Assembly: GCF_000620845.1 (NCBI RefSeq)
Contig: NZ_KK211189.1
Location: 2,077,878-2,141,877, forward strand
Source: Exiguobacterium marinum DSM 16307
Lineage (GTDB): Bacteria; Bacillota; Bacilli; Exiguobacteriales; Exiguobacteriaceae
DNA length: 64,000 nucleotides
Reading direction: 5' to 3'
Shown: piece by piece, positions 1-9,614 of the stretch
Numbering within the stretch: the stretch's first letter is position 1
How the letters are laid out: each line of letters starts with the position of its first letter
Program-made: the position numbers and the translations under genes
Notes under the pieces: model-generated
Told to the model about the DNA's origin: nothing
Database searches by the model: none
The model's input: the letters and a program-made list of their open reading frames with translations, nothing else

Positions 1-115
1 AATATGCGGCGTACTGTTCGAGCGTTTGCTCGTAAGAGCGTTTCGTATGAGGAGACAGTCGACGTTCAATTTGGCAATAGCGTAAAAATGATTGTCGATC
101 CTCTAAGAATCCCAT
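1..115 (-). CDS. xerC: Tyrosine recombinase XerC, N-terminal fragment (runs off window)
   Basis: Only the first 38 codons are inside the window. The translation (MGFLEDRQSFLRYC, later SPHTKRSYEQTLEQY) looks like the N-terminal SAM-like, core-binding domain of XerC/CodV recombinases, which resolve chromosome dimers at dif with XerD. The catalytic domain lies beyond position 1. The ATG at 115 is preceded by a strong GAGGAGG ribosome site, and a promoter sits at 170-198. The position after topA-trmFO matches the Bacillales order topA-trmFO-xerC-hslV-hslU-codY, which is the main support for the name. Function is inferred from this fragment plus context. Confidence 0.75.
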   Translation of the reverse strand, partial: MGFLEDRQSFLRYCQIERRLSPHTKRSYEQTLEQYAAY

Positions 116-169
116 TTTATCGCCTCCTCGATGACACGTAAAAACGCATGTTCTCGTCAAATCGAAATT

Positions 170-198
170 AGCATAGCATACAGAATGTACGGTGACAA
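170..198 (-). promoter_or_regulatory. Sigma-A promoter for xerC
   Basis: On the minus strand, TTGTCA (198-193) and TATGCT (175-170) are separated by exactly 17 bp. It lies between the trmFO terminator and xerC, about 55 bp before the xerC start, so it would start the xerC (and probably hslVU-codY) transcript. Confidence 0.6.
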
Positions 199-273
199 TA
201 GATAGTCGTTCAATAATCTGAAAATTTTCAAAGTATGAAACAAAATACACAATTGAAATTTTACTTCAAAACA

Positions 274-294
274 AAAGAGCCAAAAATTGGCTCT
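274..294 (-). terminator. Intrinsic terminator after trmFO
   Basis: Perfect 8-bp stem AGAGCCAA/TTGGCTCT (276-283 with 287-294) and a 3-nt loop, followed on the minus strand by a T-rich tract (TTTGTTTTG). It starts just after the trmFO stop codon (302-300) and ends the dprA-topA-trmFO transcript. Confidence 0.75.
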
Positions 295-299
295 CTTTT

Positions 300-1610
300 T
301 CAAAGGTTTTTAAATTGTTGAATCGTATCTAAAGCTCGATTGGCATAACGTTCGTACCGTTCTTGCTTTTTCATTTTCTTCGGAGTGTCTTCGAGTGAAG
401 GGACTAATCCGAAATTCGCATTCATCGGTTGGAAGTGTTTCCCGTCAGCTGTGGTGATATAATGCGCCATCGAACCAAGCATCGTCTCTCTTGGTAAAAC
501 GACAAGTTCTTCACCCGCAATCATCTTCGCTGCATTAATTCCAGCTAAAAGTCCAGATGCCGCTGATTCTACGTATCCTTCAACACCCGTCATCTGACCG
601 GCAAAGAAGAGTGTATCACGCGTGCGTGCCTGATACGTCGGCTTGAGCAGGCTCGGTGAATTGATGAATGTATTTCGGTGCATGACACCGTAACGGACGA
701 TATCTGCATTTTCAAGCCCAGGGATCAGTCGAATGATTCGCTTTTGTTCGCCCCACTTCAGATGCGTCTGGAAGCCAACTAAATTATAAAGCGTCCCTGC
801 TGAGTTGTCTTGGCGAAGTTGCACGACCGCATACGGACGTTTGCCCGTCTTCGGATCTTCTAATCCGACCGGCTTCATCGGTCCGAATAGAAGTGTCTTC
901 TTCCCACGCTCCGCCATGACTTCAAACGGCATACATCCTTCGAAGTAAATTTCTTTTTCGAACTCTTTGAGCGGGACGACTTCCGCTTTGACCAGTTCTT
1001 CATAAAACACATCAAACTCTTCTTCTGTCATCGGACAGTTCAAGTAAGCAGCTTCACCTTTGTCGTAACGCGACTTCAAATATACTTTTTCGCGATCGAT
1101 TGTATCGCCATCTAAAATTGGGGCAGCCGCATCATAGAAGTAGAGATAATCTTCACCTGTAAACGCTTTGAGTGACGCAGAAAGATCAGGAGACGTCAAT
1201 GGGCCTGTCGCTACAATGACAATGCCTTCTGGAATTTCTTTTAACTCTTCAGTATGCACTGTGACGTTCTCATGATTTTTTAGTTTCTCGGTGATGAATC
1301 CGGCAAACTCATGACGATCGACAGCGAGGGCGCCACCAGCTGGCACGCTTGCCGTGTCTGCCGCTTTCAAGATGAGTGAATCAAGCGTCCGCATCTCTTC
1401 TTTCAAGACACCGACCGCGTTTTGAAGACCGTTCGCACGGAGCGAGTTCGAACAAACGAGCTCTGCGAATTGATCTGTGTGGTGAGCCGGTGTTTGGCGT
1501 ACCGGTCTCATTTCATACAAATCGACTTGAATGCCGCGTTTGGCGAGTTGCCATGCCGCTTCGGAACCGGCCAAACCAGCCCCGATTACAGTTACACGTT
1601 GTTGCAACAT
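300..1610 (-). CDS. trmFO: Methylenetetrahydrofolate-tRNA-(uracil-5-)-methyltransferase TrmFO
   Basis: Folate- and FAD-dependent enzyme that makes 5-methyluridine-54 in the T loop of tRNAs, using methylenetetrahydrofolate as carbon donor. The N terminus carries the FAD dinucleotide motif [10 protein letters not shown] (G10, G12, G15), and the conserved Cys in [11 protein letters not shown] is C53. Length is 436 aa, normal for the family. The frame extends 16 codons upstream, but the ATG at 1610 has an AGGAGG site ten bases upstream and forms a TAATG overlap with the topA stop codon, so translation is coupled to topA. The name gid is the older synonym. Confidence 0.95.
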   Translation of the reverse strand: MLQQRVTVIGAGLAGSEAAWQLAKRGIQVDLYEMRPVRQTPAHHTDQFAELVCSNSLRANGLQNAVGVLKEEMRTLDSLILKAADTASVPAGGALAVDRHEFAGFITEKLKNHENVTVHTEELKEIPEGIVIVATGPLTSPDLSASLKAFTGEDYLYFYDAAAPILDGDTIDREKVYLKSRYDKGEAAYLNCPMTEEEFDVFYEELVKAEVVPLKEFEKEIYFEGCMPFEVMAERGKKTLLFGPMKPVGLEDPKTGKRPYAVVQLRQDNSAGTLYNLVGFQTHLKWGEQKRIIRLIPGLENADIVRYGVMHRNTFINSPSLLKPTYQARTRDTLFFAGQMTGVEGYVESAASGLLAGINAAKMIAGEELVVLPRETMLGSMAHYITTADGKHFQPMNANFGLVPSLEDTPKKMKKQERYERYANRALDTIQQFKNL

Positions 1611-3706
1611 TAATCCTCCTCTTGCTGATGTACCTCGGTATGGGTACAGTTCGTACATTGATATTTCAGACCGTCTTTAATTTTCTTCTCGACCATCAAG
1701 CTGTCGCACACTGGACACGGTTTCGCAACCGGTTTGTCCCATGAAACGAACTCACATTCCGGATAATTCGAGCACCCATAGAAAAGACGACCTTTTTTAC
1801 TGCGTCGTTCCACGATTTGCCCATCCTTACAATTTGGACAAGGAACCCCGATTTCGACTTGTACCGGTTTCGTGTTAGTGCAGTTCGGGAAATTCGAACA
1901 AGCCATAAATTTACCGTATCGTCCCATTTTGATGACCATCGGCGAACCACAGACTTCACAGTCGATTCCCGCAGGCTCATCTTTTACTTCGATTTTTTCA
2001 ATTTCTTCTTCGGCACGCTTCAAGCGCTTCTCGAATGATCGATAAATCGGTGCGACGACCTCGGTCCACTCGACTTCCTTATGCTCGATTGAGTCAAGGA
2101 GTGTCTCCATATCGGCCGTGAACTGAACAGTAATAAAGTCATTGAAATACTCATCAATCATTTCAATCACGAGTTCTCCAAGTTCAGTCGGAACAAACTT
2201 CTTCTCTTCTAAAACGACGTAACCTCGTCGTTGAATCGTGTCGAGTGTCGGTGCATAAGTCGACGGTCGACCGATACCGAGTTCTTCCATCGCCCGAACG
2301 AGGCGCGCCTCTGTATAACGTGGTGGCGGTTGCGTGAAGTGTTGCTTCGGTTCGATCGTTTCGAAACTAACCGTATCCTCCACTTCAAGAGGAGGTAGTA
2401 GCCCTTCCTTCTCTTGATTCGTATCCACGATATCATCATCTTTCGATTCAATATACACTTTCATGAAACCTGGGAATTTAACGGTCGATCCATTGGCACG
2501 GAAAATCATGCCGTTCGACTCGACATCGATTTTAACTGTGTCTAATACTGCTGGTGCCATTTGGCTTGCAATTAAACGCTCCCAAATCAATTTATATAGT
2601 CTCAACTGGTCGCGTGACAGATAAGGCTTCAAGGAAGCCGGGTCACGTAGCGCTGAAGTCGGACGAATGGCTTCGTGGGCATCTTGTGCGTTTGCTGCTT
2701 TCTTTTCCTTTTGTTTCTGCAGAGCTACATATTCCTCGCCGAATGTCGATTCAATGTATTCTTTTGCCTCTGTCTTCGCCAAATCAGAGATCCGTGTCGA
2801 ATCTGTACGCATGTACGTGATCAGACCGACCGTGCCCTCTTTCTTACCAAGATCGATTCCTTCATATAATTGTTGGGCGAGCATCATTGTTTTCTTCGCA
2901 CGGAAATTCAATTTACGCGCCGCATCCTGTTGCAACGAACTCGTCGTAAACGGTAGCGAAGCGTTTCGCTTTCGTTCTTTCTTCGTTACGTCAATGACTT
3001 TAAACGTGTCATCGATGGTATCAAGAACTGATTGAGCGTCCTCTTCCGACTTCAATTCCATCTTCTTCCCATCTTTTCCGTAAAATGAAGTCTCGAACAT
3101 TTCCCCATCATGATTCAAATCAAGCTTGATTGTCCAATACTCTTCCGGGTCGAACGCATTGATTTCGCGTTCACGGTCGATGATCATCTTTACAGCAACC
3201 GATTGGACTCGTCCAGCAGATAGTCCTTTTTTTACTTTCTTCCATAATAAAGGACTCATCCCATAACCGACGAGACGGTCTAGAATACGCCGGGCTTGCT
3301 GCGCATCGACGAGGTCATGATTAATTTTACGTGGGTGTTTAAACGATTCTTTAATCGCATCTTTTGTGATCTCGTTAAAGACGACGCGACATTCAGTCGT
3401 CTCATCGACACCGAGCGCGCGAGCCAAATGCCAGGCAATCGCTTCCCCTTCTCTATCGGGGTCGGCCGCGAGAAAGATTTTCGTGGCTTTTTTAGCCGCC
3501 GTCTTCAATTCTTTCAATACCGGCCCTTTACCACGGATGGTAATATACTTCGGTTCAAAGTCGTGTTCCACGTCTACACCGAGTTGACTTTTCGGTAAAT
3601 CGATGACGTGTCCCATCGAAGCTTTGACCATATAATTCGGACCTAAATAACGTTTAATAGTTTTTGCTTTCGCAGGTGATTCGACGATCACCAAATATTT
3701 TGCCAT
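1610..3706 (-). CDS. topA: DNA topoisomerase I (type IA)
   Basis: Relaxes negative supercoils by cutting one DNA strand. The Toprim domain begins at residue 4 ([14 protein letters not shown]) and has the acidic motif DPDREGEAI (83-90). The catalytic tyrosine is Y298 in [12 protein letters not shown]. Three four-cysteine zinc ribbons follow in the C-terminal 120 residues (CEVCGS...CSNFPNC, CPNCKD...CSNYPEC, CPVCDS...CTNC). At 698 aa it is of normal length. It lies 65 bp after dprA, with its own promoter in the gap, and its stop overlaps the trmFO start. Confidence 0.97.
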   Translation of the reverse strand: MAKYLVIVESPAKAKTIKRYLGPNYMVKASMGHVIDLPKSQLGVDVEHDFEPKYITIRGKGPVLKELKTAAKKATKIFLAADPDREGEAIAWHLARALGVDETTECRVVFNEITKDAIKESFKHPRKINHDLVDAQQARRILDRLVGYGMSPLLWKKVKKGLSAGRVQSVAVKMIIDREREINAFDPEEYWTIKLDLNHDGEMFETSFYGKDGKKMELKSEEDAQSVLDTIDDTFKVIDVTKKERKRNASLPFTTSSLQQDAARKLNFRAKKTMMLAQQLYEGIDLGKKEGTVGLITYMRTDSTRISDLAKTEAKEYIESTFGEEYVALQKQKEKKAANAQDAHEAIRPTSALRDPASLKPYLSRDQLRLYKLIWERLIASQMAPAVLDTVKIDVESNGMIFRANGSTVKFPGFMKVYIESKDDDIVDTNQEKEGLLPPLEVEDTVSFETIEPKQHFTQPPPRYTEARLVRAMEELGIGRPSTYAPTLDTIQRRGYVVLEEKKFVPTELGELVIEMIDEYFNDFITVQFTADMETLLDSIEHKEVEWTEVVAPIYRSFEKRLKRAEEEIEKIEVKDEPAGIDCEVCGSPMVIKMGRYGKFMACSNFPNCTNTKPVQVEIGVPCPNCKDGQIVERRSKKGRLFYGCSNYPECEFVSWDKPVAKPCPVCDSLMVEKKIKDGLKYQCTNCTHTEVHQQEED

Positions 3707-3745
3707 ACATCTGCTCCCCTTTTAGAGGTCATTTAAATCCCTACC

Positions 3746-3775
3746 ATAATATTCATGTTCTCACCGGTTTGTCAA
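3746..3775 (-). promoter_or_regulatory. Sigma-A promoter for topA
   Basis: Minus strand: TTGACA (3775-3770, perfect -35) and TATTAT (3751-3746) with an 18-bp spacer. The -35 overlaps the dprA stop codon, and the start site would be about 35 bp before topA. TopA can therefore be made independently of dprA. Confidence 0.65.
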
Positions 3776-4566
3776 CGTACAATCTTGAGATCTTGAATAA
3801 TTTGATCAGAATTCGTCAATGGAATCGCACCTTCTTCAATCAATCGATTCGGTCCTTCAGCAAGTGGATCGAGTGGTGAACCTGGTACCGCGAATACCGT
3901 CTTTCCTTGCTCTAAGGCGTGTCCGACCGTATTCATGGTTCCGCTCTTTCTCCTTGCTTGTAAGACGACGAGTGTATCACCGAGACCACTCACCAATCGA
4001 TTTCTTTCCAAAAATTGAAATTTTTGAATCGGGGTGTCGGGCGTGTACTCACTCAACAAAATTCCATTCAGAGGAAGTCGTAGAAGCATGTTCCGGTTCG
4101 CTGCTGGATAGAGGTTTTTTAACCCCGCTCCGAGCACCGCCACGGTCGGACGATTTTTATTTAAGGCAAGCTCGTGGACAAGGCCATCAATGCCAAGCGC
4201 TCCGCCTGAAACCGAAACAGTTTCTTCTATTAAAGAGTGATAATGATTCACGAGCGATTGACTGATTCGATTCAACTCACGACTTCCGACCATCGCAGTC
4301 GTTCTTTCTTGTAGTACCTCTAAATCTCCATCGTAAAACAAGCAATATGGTGGGTTGGGGATGTCGAGTAACCGTTTTGGAAACAGCTCATCTTCCCACG
4401 TGACGAACTGAGTATAGGACTCAGACGCGTGCAACGCCCGTTCAGCCCGCTTCCAAACGTGTGTAGAGATTTGAGTGCGATGTGCTTCTAGCGTCCCGTT
4501 CAAATAATGATGCACAAATTCAACCGGAATTCGTGCAGCGGCAAACCGAGCTATTGTTTGATTCAT
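3772..4566 (-). CDS. dprA: DNA-processing protein DprA (Smf)
   Basis: Loads RecA on incoming single-stranded DNA during natural transformation. The Rossmann core is visible: MVGSREL, then VSVSGGALGIDGLVHELA, VAVLGAGLKNLYP, and the late glycine-rich region KTVFAVPGSPLDPLAEGPNRLI. Length is 264 aa, at the short end for the family, with no obvious C-terminal winged helix. The frame extends 26 codons upstream, but ATG 4566 has AAAGGAG 9 bases ahead, and the longer version would run through the sucD terminator hairpin. The family's usual GLARGID appears here as GALGID, a minor divergence. Confidence 0.9.
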   Translation of the reverse strand: MNQTIARFAAARIPVEFVHHYLNGTLEAHRTQISTHVWKRAERALHASESYTQFVTWEDELFPKRLLDIPNPPYCLFYDGDLEVLQERTTAMVGSRELNRISQSLVNHYHSLIEETVSVSGGALGIDGLVHELALNKNRPTVAVLGAGLKNLYPAANRNMLLRLPLNGILLSEYTPDTPIQKFQFLERNRLVSGLGDTLVVLQARRKSGTMNTVGHALEQGKTVFAVPGSPLDPLAEGPNRLIEEGAIPLTNSDQIIQDLKIVR

Positions 4567-4581
4567 CACAAACTCTCCTTT

Positions 4582-4610
4582 AAAAAAATGAGGGATGCAA
4601 GCATCCCTCA
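4582..4610 (-). terminator. Intrinsic terminator after sucD
   Basis: Perfect 10-bp stem TGAGGGATGC/GCATCCCTCA (4589-4598 with 4601-4610), then seven U on the minus strand (4588-4582). It ends sucCD but lies only 15 bases before the dprA start codon and runs into its ribosome site, so dprA depends on read-through. Confidence 0.9.
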
Positions 4611-4616
4611 AGACTC

Positions 4617-5534
4617 TTATGTCGTCGGTTGACCCGTGACACACGCTTCGTATAAACCTTCATTTTTCAAGACACGAATCAATGTTTCACCGATGACAGC
4701 TGGCGTTTCAGCTACTTCGATCCCATTTGCGTTCAATGTCTTAATTTTCTCTGCAGCCGTCCCTTTGCCGCCTGAGATAATCGCGCCGGCATGTCCCATG
4801 CGCTTGCCTTCAGGTGCCGTTTGGCCACCGATGAACCCGATGACTGGTTTCGTCATGTTCGCTTTCACCCATTCAGCAGCCTCTTCTTCAGCTGTTCCAC
4901 CGATCTCCCCGATCATAATGACAGCTTTCGTGTCTTCATCTTCGTTGAACGCTTTGAGCGTATCAATGAAGTTCGTTCCGTTGACTGGGTCTCCCCCGAT
5001 TCCAACAGCCGTTGATTGACCGATTCCCGCAGTCGTCAACTGATGTACCGCCTCATACGTGAGCGTCCCAGAACGTGAGACGATTCCGACATGCCCTTTC
5101 GTATGAATATAGCCAGGCATGATGCCAAGTTTTGCTTCTCCTGGTGTGATGATTCCAGGACAGTTCGGTCCAATCAAGCGCGCCGGTTTGTCCTCGAGAT
5201 AGCGTTTCACTTGAATCATGTCTACAACAGGGATTCCCTCTGTGATACAGATGATCAATTCGATGCCGCTGTCCGCAGCTTCCATAATCGAGTCCGCTGC
5301 GAAAGCTGGTGGAACATAGATGATGGATGCATTGGCACCTGTCGCTTCTACCGCTTCAGACACCGTGTTGAAGACTGGCACGTTGTCGAGAACCGTCGTG
5401 CCACCTTTACCAGGTGTGACACCACCGACTAATTTCGTGTTATATGCAAGCATCTGTTCGCCGTGGAACAGACCTTGTTTCCCTGTAATCCCTTGAATGA
5501 TTACTTTCGTATCTTTATTCGCCCAAATACTCAT
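4617..5534 (-). CDS. sucD: Succinyl-CoA ligase (ADP-forming), alpha subunit
   Basis: Alpha subunit of succinyl-CoA synthetase, the substrate-level phosphorylation step of the TCA cycle. The N-terminal CoA-binding Rossmann fold holds [11 protein letters not shown] (15-25). The phosphorylated active-site histidine is H248 in [14 protein letters not shown]. It is 305 aa long and follows sucC by 12 bp, with a GGGGG ribosome site in the gap. Together with sucC it forms the usual two-gene operon. Confidence 0.97.
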   Translation of the reverse strand: MSIWANKDTKVIIQGITGKQGLFHGEQMLAYNTKLVGGVTPGKGGTTVLDNVPVFNTVSEAVEATGANASIIYVPPAFAADSIMEAADSGIELIICITEGIPVVDMIQVKRYLEDKPARLIGPNCPGIITPGEAKLGIMPGYIHTKGHVGIVSRSGTLTYEAVHQLTTAGIGQSTAVGIGGDPVNGTNFIDTLKAFNEDEDTKAVIMIGEIGGTAEEEAAEWVKANMTKPVIGFIGGQTAPEGKRMGHAGAIISGGKGTAAEKIKTLNANGIEVAETPAVIGETLIRVLKNEGLYEACVTGQPTT

Positions 5535-5546
5535 GTCGTTTCCCCC

Positions 5547-6707
5547 TTATCGAACAAGTGCTGCGATTTTTTCCGCACCATCAGCCATCGAGTTGGCTGT
5601 CGTGATCGCAAGTCCAGATTCATCGAGAATGCGTTTCCCGGCATCAACGTTCGTTCCTTCTAAGCGAACGACGAGTGGCAAGTCGAGTCCGATTTCTTTC
5701 GTCGCTGCGACAATCCCCTCTGCGATGATGTCACACTTCATGATTCCACCAAAAATGTTAACGAAGATTCCTTTGACCTGGTCGTCTGACAAAATCAATT
5801 TGAATGCTTCTGTTACCTTTTCTTTCGTCGCGCCGCCGCCTACATCGAGGAAGTTAGCGGGTTCGGCGCCGTAATGTTTGATGATATCCATCGTTGCCAT
5901 CGCAAGGCCGGCACCGTTGACGAGACAGCCGATGTTCCCGTCAAGTGCGATATAGCTGAGGTCATGTTTAGACGCTTCCACTTCACGCGGGTCTTCTTCT
6001 GTCGTGTCACGGAGCGAAAGGATCTCCGAGTGACGATAGAGTGCGTTGCTATCGAAGTTCAATTTTGCATCGAGCGCGATGACGTTGCCGTCTTTCGTCG
6101 TAACGAGCGGGTTAATTTCTGCAATCGTGCAATCTGTCTCGACGTACACTTTGTACAACTTCATGACCATGTCACTGAACTTGTTGACGAGTTTCGTCGG
6201 GACTTCCATCTTGAATGCGAGACGACGAGCTTGGAATGGACGTAAGCCCACGACTGGGTCGACGATCTCTTTATGAATCTTCTCCGGTGTATGTTCAGCG
6301 ACTTCTTCGATGTCCATACCACCTTCAGATGAACCCATGATGACAATTCGGCCGATCGAACGGTCAAGCACGAGTCCTAAGTAAAATTCTTGGTCAATCG
6401 CAGAACCTTCTTCGATATAGAGACGCTGGACAACTTTTCCTTCCGGACCAGTTTGGTGTGTCACGAGCGTTTTCCCGAGAATCTCTGAAGCGTATTGCTT
6501 CACTTCCTCATCTGTCTTCGCAAGTTTGACGCCGCCAGCTTTACCGCGGCCACCTGCGTGAATTTGTGCTTTTACAACTTTCACTTCACCATCAAGCTTC
6601 GCAGCTGCTGCTACAGCTTCTTCAACCGTAAAGGCTGGATAACCCGTCGGAACGGCTACCCCAAACTCTTTTAGCAATTCTTTTGCCTGATACTCATGGA
6701 TATTCAT
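5547..6707 (-). CDS. sucC: Succinyl-CoA ligase (ADP-forming), beta subunit
   Basis: Beta subunit with an N-terminal ATP-grasp fold ([36 protein letters not shown]) and a C-terminal CoA-ligase domain ([16 protein letters not shown]). It is 386 aa long, as usual. It pairs with SucD to interconvert succinyl-CoA and succinate with ATP formation. It is the first gene of sucCD, with a good promoter overlapped by a cre-like site (6747-6776), which predicts repression by CcpA when preferred sugars are present. Confidence 0.97.
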   Translation of the reverse strand: MNIHEYQAKELLKEFGVAVPTGYPAFTVEEAVAAAAKLDGEVKVVKAQIHAGGRGKAGGVKLAKTDEEVKQYASEILGKTLVTHQTGPEGKVVQRLYIEEGSAIDQEFYLGLVLDRSIGRIVIMGSSEGGMDIEEVAEHTPEKIHKEIVDPVVGLRPFQARRLAFKMEVPTKLVNKFSDMVMKLYKVYVETDCTIAEINPLVTTKDGNVIALDAKLNFDSNALYRHSEILSLRDTTEEDPREVEASKHDLSYIALDGNIGCLVNGAGLAMATMDIIKHYGAEPANFLDVGGGATKEKVTEAFKLILSDDQVKGIFVNIFGGIMKCDIIAEGIVAATKEIGLDLPLVVRLEGTNVDAGKRILDESGLAITTANSMADGAEKIAALVR

Positions 6708-6746
6708 ATGTTTTCCCCCTTAGTCCCCTTTAATATCGGCACGTCT

Positions 6747-6776
6747 ATTGTAACGAAAAACTGAAAGCGCTGTCTA
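6747..6776 (-). promoter_or_regulatory. Sigma-A promoter of sucCD overlapped by a cre (CcpA) box
   Basis: Minus strand: TAGACA (6776-6771), 18-bp spacer, TACAAT (6752-6747). The plus-strand sequence TGAAAGCGCTGTCT (6762-6775) matches the consensus TGWAARCGYTWNCW at 13 of 14 positions. It covers the -35 and half the spacer, the classic arrangement for repression by CcpA. CcpA control of sucCD is an inference from the site. Confidence 0.65.
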
Positions 6777-6827
6777 TCGTTCTTGCTTTAAGTTTTCATC
6801 TTTTTTTCACATATATCCCTAGACAAA

Positions 6828-7088
6828 TCAAATTTTATCCTGTTCCATCTGATAAAGAAACACAAAAAGTTCGGCAATGACTTGATAGACGTCCTCCGGA
6901 ATCTGATCTTCGATATTCAAAGCAGAGAGTAAGGAAAGCAGTGCTGGGTCTTCATGAACAGGTATTCCGTTTTCGAGTGCAATCTCAAGCATGCGTTCGG
7001 CTACAATTCCCGTTCCTTTGGCGACGACATGTGGCGCATCCATCGACTGCTCATAGGAGAGCGCCATCGCTTTCTTCTGGTCTTTCAT
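6828..7088 (-). CDS. FlhB C-terminal-domain homolog (FlhX / YlqH-like)
   Basis: An 86-aa cytoplasmic protein resembling only the C-terminal part of the flagellar export switch FlhB: APHVVAKGTGIVAERMLEIALENGIPVHEDPALLS follows the pattern seen after the self-cleaving NPTH motif of FlhB. NPTH itself and all membrane segments are absent. In B. subtilis the equivalent gene is ylqH, in the same place. Its start overlaps the ylqG stop by 4 bases (ATGA). A role in export-substrate switching is inferred from family, not shown. Confidence 0.75.
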   Translation of the reverse strand: MKDQKKAMALSYEQSMDAPHVVAKGTGIVAERMLEIALENGIPVHEDPALLSLLSALNIEDQIPEDVYQVIAELFVFLYQMEQDKI

Positions 7089-7930
7089 ACTTGGAGGTCC
7101 ACCTTTCCAAGCGGCGCGAACGTAGCAGGAACATGTTCTCGTTTCGCTTCATACGAAAAAGAAGATAGTTCGAACGAAACGCGATTCAAGCTCTCTTTCA
7201 AGAGCGGTTCATATGCGCTAACATATTGACTTAAATCGTGTCGCTCATTGAACACTCGAACAGACACGTATCGCTTTTGAATCAACACATCGATTCCCGT
7301 TTCGCCAAACTTTGGCGTCTCAAGAAACAACACGATCCTTGCATGATCAGAGTCAATTACATCCCGCTTCGGTGCCTCTAACCGAAATTGGACGTTTTCA
7401 AACGGACCTAATTGCGGTATGTGAAATGCTTGAGCGACGAATGGTGGATGTTGGGCTGCGTTGAACGCCTCCTGTGCTCTCACGAACTGCTCAAACTTTG
7501 GCTCGCCTTTCGCTTTGAACAGTTCTCCGACGAGTGTCTTCACATCATTGCCGGATCCGCTCTCTAGCATTGTTTTTCCCGCGTTTTTGAGTGATTCCGG
7601 CGTCTGCATCGGCTCCCGCATGAATCGCGCCAGTTGCTCCCCTAGCACTTGTAGCGGGGACTTAGCAGTCATGAGTGACTCTGTCGCTTGGGTAACCACT
7701 TTCAAGACAAGCTTTGGTTCGACGTCCGTGACGACCATCTTATACGTCACATTCTCCTTGACGTTCGCATTGACTCCGACTCGGAACATGCCTTGCGGTA
7801 GTTGCATAACCGCCTCGTTGCCGGGTAACAATTGCAACACCTTTCCGACCACTGTATTGCCTAGCAAAAGCGGTCGCGATGTCTGTTCGGTCACTTTGAA
7901 CGGTAATACTCCTTGGTGATCGATACGCAA
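7085..7930 (-). CDS. YlqG-like protein, possible FliK-related
   Basis: A 281-aa soluble protein of no confirmed function, in the slot of B. subtilis ylqG (rnhB-ylqG-ylqH). It has no signal peptide, membrane segment or catalytic motif. The N-terminal third is strand-rich (RIDHQGVLPFKV) and the C-terminal third is hydrophobic-patterned (LGPFENVQFRLEAP, VLIQKRYVSVRVF), which loosely recalls FliK hook-length proteins. Pairing with an FlhB-tail gene supports that idea weakly. The track-style GTG start at 7948 is probably wrong: AAAGGAG directly after the rnhB stop points to the TTG at 7930. Confidence 0.7.
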   Translation of the reverse strand: MRIDHQGVLPFKVTEQTSRPLLLGNTVVGKVLQLLPGNEAVMQLPQGMFRVGVNANVKENVTYKMVVTDVEPKLVLKVVTQATESLMTAKSPLQVLGEQLARFMREPMQTPESLKNAGKTMLESGSGNDVKTLVGELFKAKGEPKFEQFVRAQEAFNAAQHPPFVAQAFHIPQLGPFENVQFRLEAPKRDVIDSDHARIVLFLETPKFGETGIDVLIQKRYVSVRVFNERHDLSQYVSAYEPLLKESLNRVSFELSSFSYEAKREHVPATFAPLGKVDLQV

Positions 7931-7944
7931 CGCGATCACTCCTT

Positions 7945-8697
7945 TCACATATGCTTGATAGGGGCAAACGTACGACGATGAATTGGCGTCACCCCGAGGC
8001 GCCTCAACCCTTCTATATGTGCCTCGGTCCCGTATCCTACGTTCTTGTCAAATCCGTATCCAGGATATGTAAGGTCGTATTCTTCCATCATCCGGTCCCG
8101 AACGACTTTGGCGACGACACTTGCCGCGGCAATCGAGACACTGAGCGAGTCCCCTTTGATTAGAGATTGTTGTGGAATATCGAGGTCAAGCTTCATCGCG
8201 TCAATCAATAAGGCATCGGCGTCTCCGACTTGACTGATGGCCTCCATCATTGCAAGTTTTGTCGCTTCATATATGTTGATATCATCAATTGTCCCCGACT
8301 CGACGGTTCCGACACCAACTTCTGCAACTTCCATGATTTGATTGTAAGCCGCATCTCGTGCCGTTTTCGTCATTTTTTTAGAATCATTCAACCCCGCAAC
8401 GTAAAATCCTTCAGGTAATAAAACGGCAGCCGCCACGACTGGTCCTGCGAGTGGACCGCGACCGACCTCATCCACGCCGACAATCCGTTCATATCCTGCA
8501 CGTGTTAACTCGCGCTCATATGTCAAGCGTCGTTCGAAATCGGACCGTAACATCCGCTCCCGTTCAAATTGCAGCTCCTTCTGCCGAATCAACGTCTGCA
8601 CACCCACCCGTGGGTCTTGTGATAAAGTTGACTTCATTTGTATCCACTCTTCATATCGGATATCTTGAAGCTGTTGTTTAATCTGTTGAATCGTCAC
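7945..8697 (-). CDS. rnhB: Ribonuclease HII
   Basis: Cuts RNA in RNA-DNA hybrids and at single misincorporated ribonucleotides. The family signature DEVGRGPLAGPVVAAAV carries the first two catalytic acids; later acids lie in LLIDAMKLDL and around VVRDRMMEEY. An N-terminal extension of about 70 residues before the catalytic core is typical of Bacillus RNase HII. I chose the GTG at 8697 (250 aa) because AGGAGGAG lies just upstream; an upstream ATG at 8745 would put the start inside the rbgA terminator. Confidence 0.93.
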   Translation of the reverse strand: MTIQQIKQQLQDIRYEEWIQMKSTLSQDPRVGVQTLIRQKELQFERERMLRSDFERRLTYERELTRAGYERIVGVDEVGRGPLAGPVVAAAVLLPEGFYVAGLNDSKKMTKTARDAAYNQIMEVAEVGVGTVESGTIDDINIYEATKLAMMEAISQVGDADALLIDAMKLDLDIPQQSLIKGDSLSVSIAAASVVAKVVRDRMMEEYDLTYPGYGFDKNVGYGTEAHIEGLRRLGVTPIHRRTFAPIKHM

Positions 8698-8715
8698 AAT
8701 CTTTCTCCTCCTACT

Positions 8716-8741
8716 CAAAAAAGCCCTGTTTTCACAGAGCT
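8716..8741 (-). terminator. Intrinsic terminator after rbgA
   Basis: Stem GCCCTGT/ACAGAGC (8723-8729 with 8734-8740, one G-U pair) with a 4-nt loop, then six U on the minus strand. It lies immediately after the rbgA stop and 20 bases before the rnhB start codon. Confidence 0.8.
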
Positions 8742-9602
8742 TCAAATCATTTCATGGTCGGCCGGTGTCTCGAGAGAGACCCGTCCGATTTTTTCATGTC
8801 GAAGTTCATTCAAAAGTAGTTCGCTCGTTTTTTCAAAATCGACGTATCCACCACTGAGTAAACCACGTTTCTTCCCAATCGTCTCGAGAAGTTCCACCGC
8901 ATCATCAGGTAACGTCTCGATTTTGAATCGTTCCTTTAATTGCTCCGGGTAACGCGCCTGCAATTCTCGGACGGTGTACAGGGCGATGTCGTCCAAGTTG
9001 AGAATCTCATCTTTGATGGCGCCTGTTGCGGCCAAGCGATAACCAACTTGTTGGTCCTCAAATTTCGGCCAGAGAATACCTGGCGTGTCCAAGAGTTCCA
9101 TCTCGCCGCCTTTCATCTTGATCCACTGTTGACGCTTCGTCACACCCGGACGGTCGCCCGTGATGGCGATGTTTCGTCCTGCGAGACGGTTGATGAGTGT
9201 TGACTTCCCGACGTTTGGGATACCGATAATGAGTGCACGAATCGGTCCAGGGTTACGCCCTTTTTCACGCATGCGGTCATGTTTTTCTTTCATCAACTTT
9301 TGAGCACCCGTGATGAGTTGTTTCAAGCCTTTACTATGCTTTGCATCGACGGCGACGACCTCGACGTCATCGCGCTTCAAGGCGCGGAGCCAAGCGTCGG
9401 TGACGACGGGATCCGCCATGTCTGACTTGTTCAAGACGATAAGACGGGGTTTGCCCGCCGTAATCTCATCGACCATCGGGTTACGGCTCGATTGCGGCAC
9501 ACGCGCATCTACGAGCTCGATGACGACATCAATCAGTTTTAACTTTTCAGTAACTTGTCTTCTTGCTTTGGCCATGTGGCCAGGAAACCATTGAATTGCC
9601 AA
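8742..9602 (-). CDS. rbgA: Ribosome biogenesis GTPase RbgA (YlqF)
   Basis: Circularly permuted GTPase needed for late 50S subunit assembly. The G motifs occur in permuted order: G4 NKSD (58-61) comes first, then the P-loop GIPNVGKS (127-134) and G3 DTPG (172-175). The N terminus [16 protein letters not shown] is characteristic. Length is 286 aa. The start codon is TTG (9602) with AAGGTGGT upstream. It is downstream of rplS-lepB, within the ribosome-maturation cluster rpsP-rimM-trmD-rplS. Confidence 0.96.
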   Translation of the reverse strand: MAIQWFPGHMAKARRQVTEKLKLIDVVIELVDARVPQSSRNPMVDEITAGKPRLIVLNKSDMADPVVTDAWLRALKRDDVEVVAVDAKHSKGLKQLITGAQKLMKEKHDRMREKGRNPGPIRALIIGIPNVGKSTLINRLAGRNIAITGDRPGVTKRQQWIKMKGGEMELLDTPGILWPKFEDQQVGYRLAATGAIKDEILNLDDIALYTVRELQARYPEQLKERFKIETLPDDAVELLETIGKKRGLLSGGYVDFEKTSELLLNELRHEKIGRVSLETPADHEMI

Positions 9603-9614
9603 AAAAGCACCACC

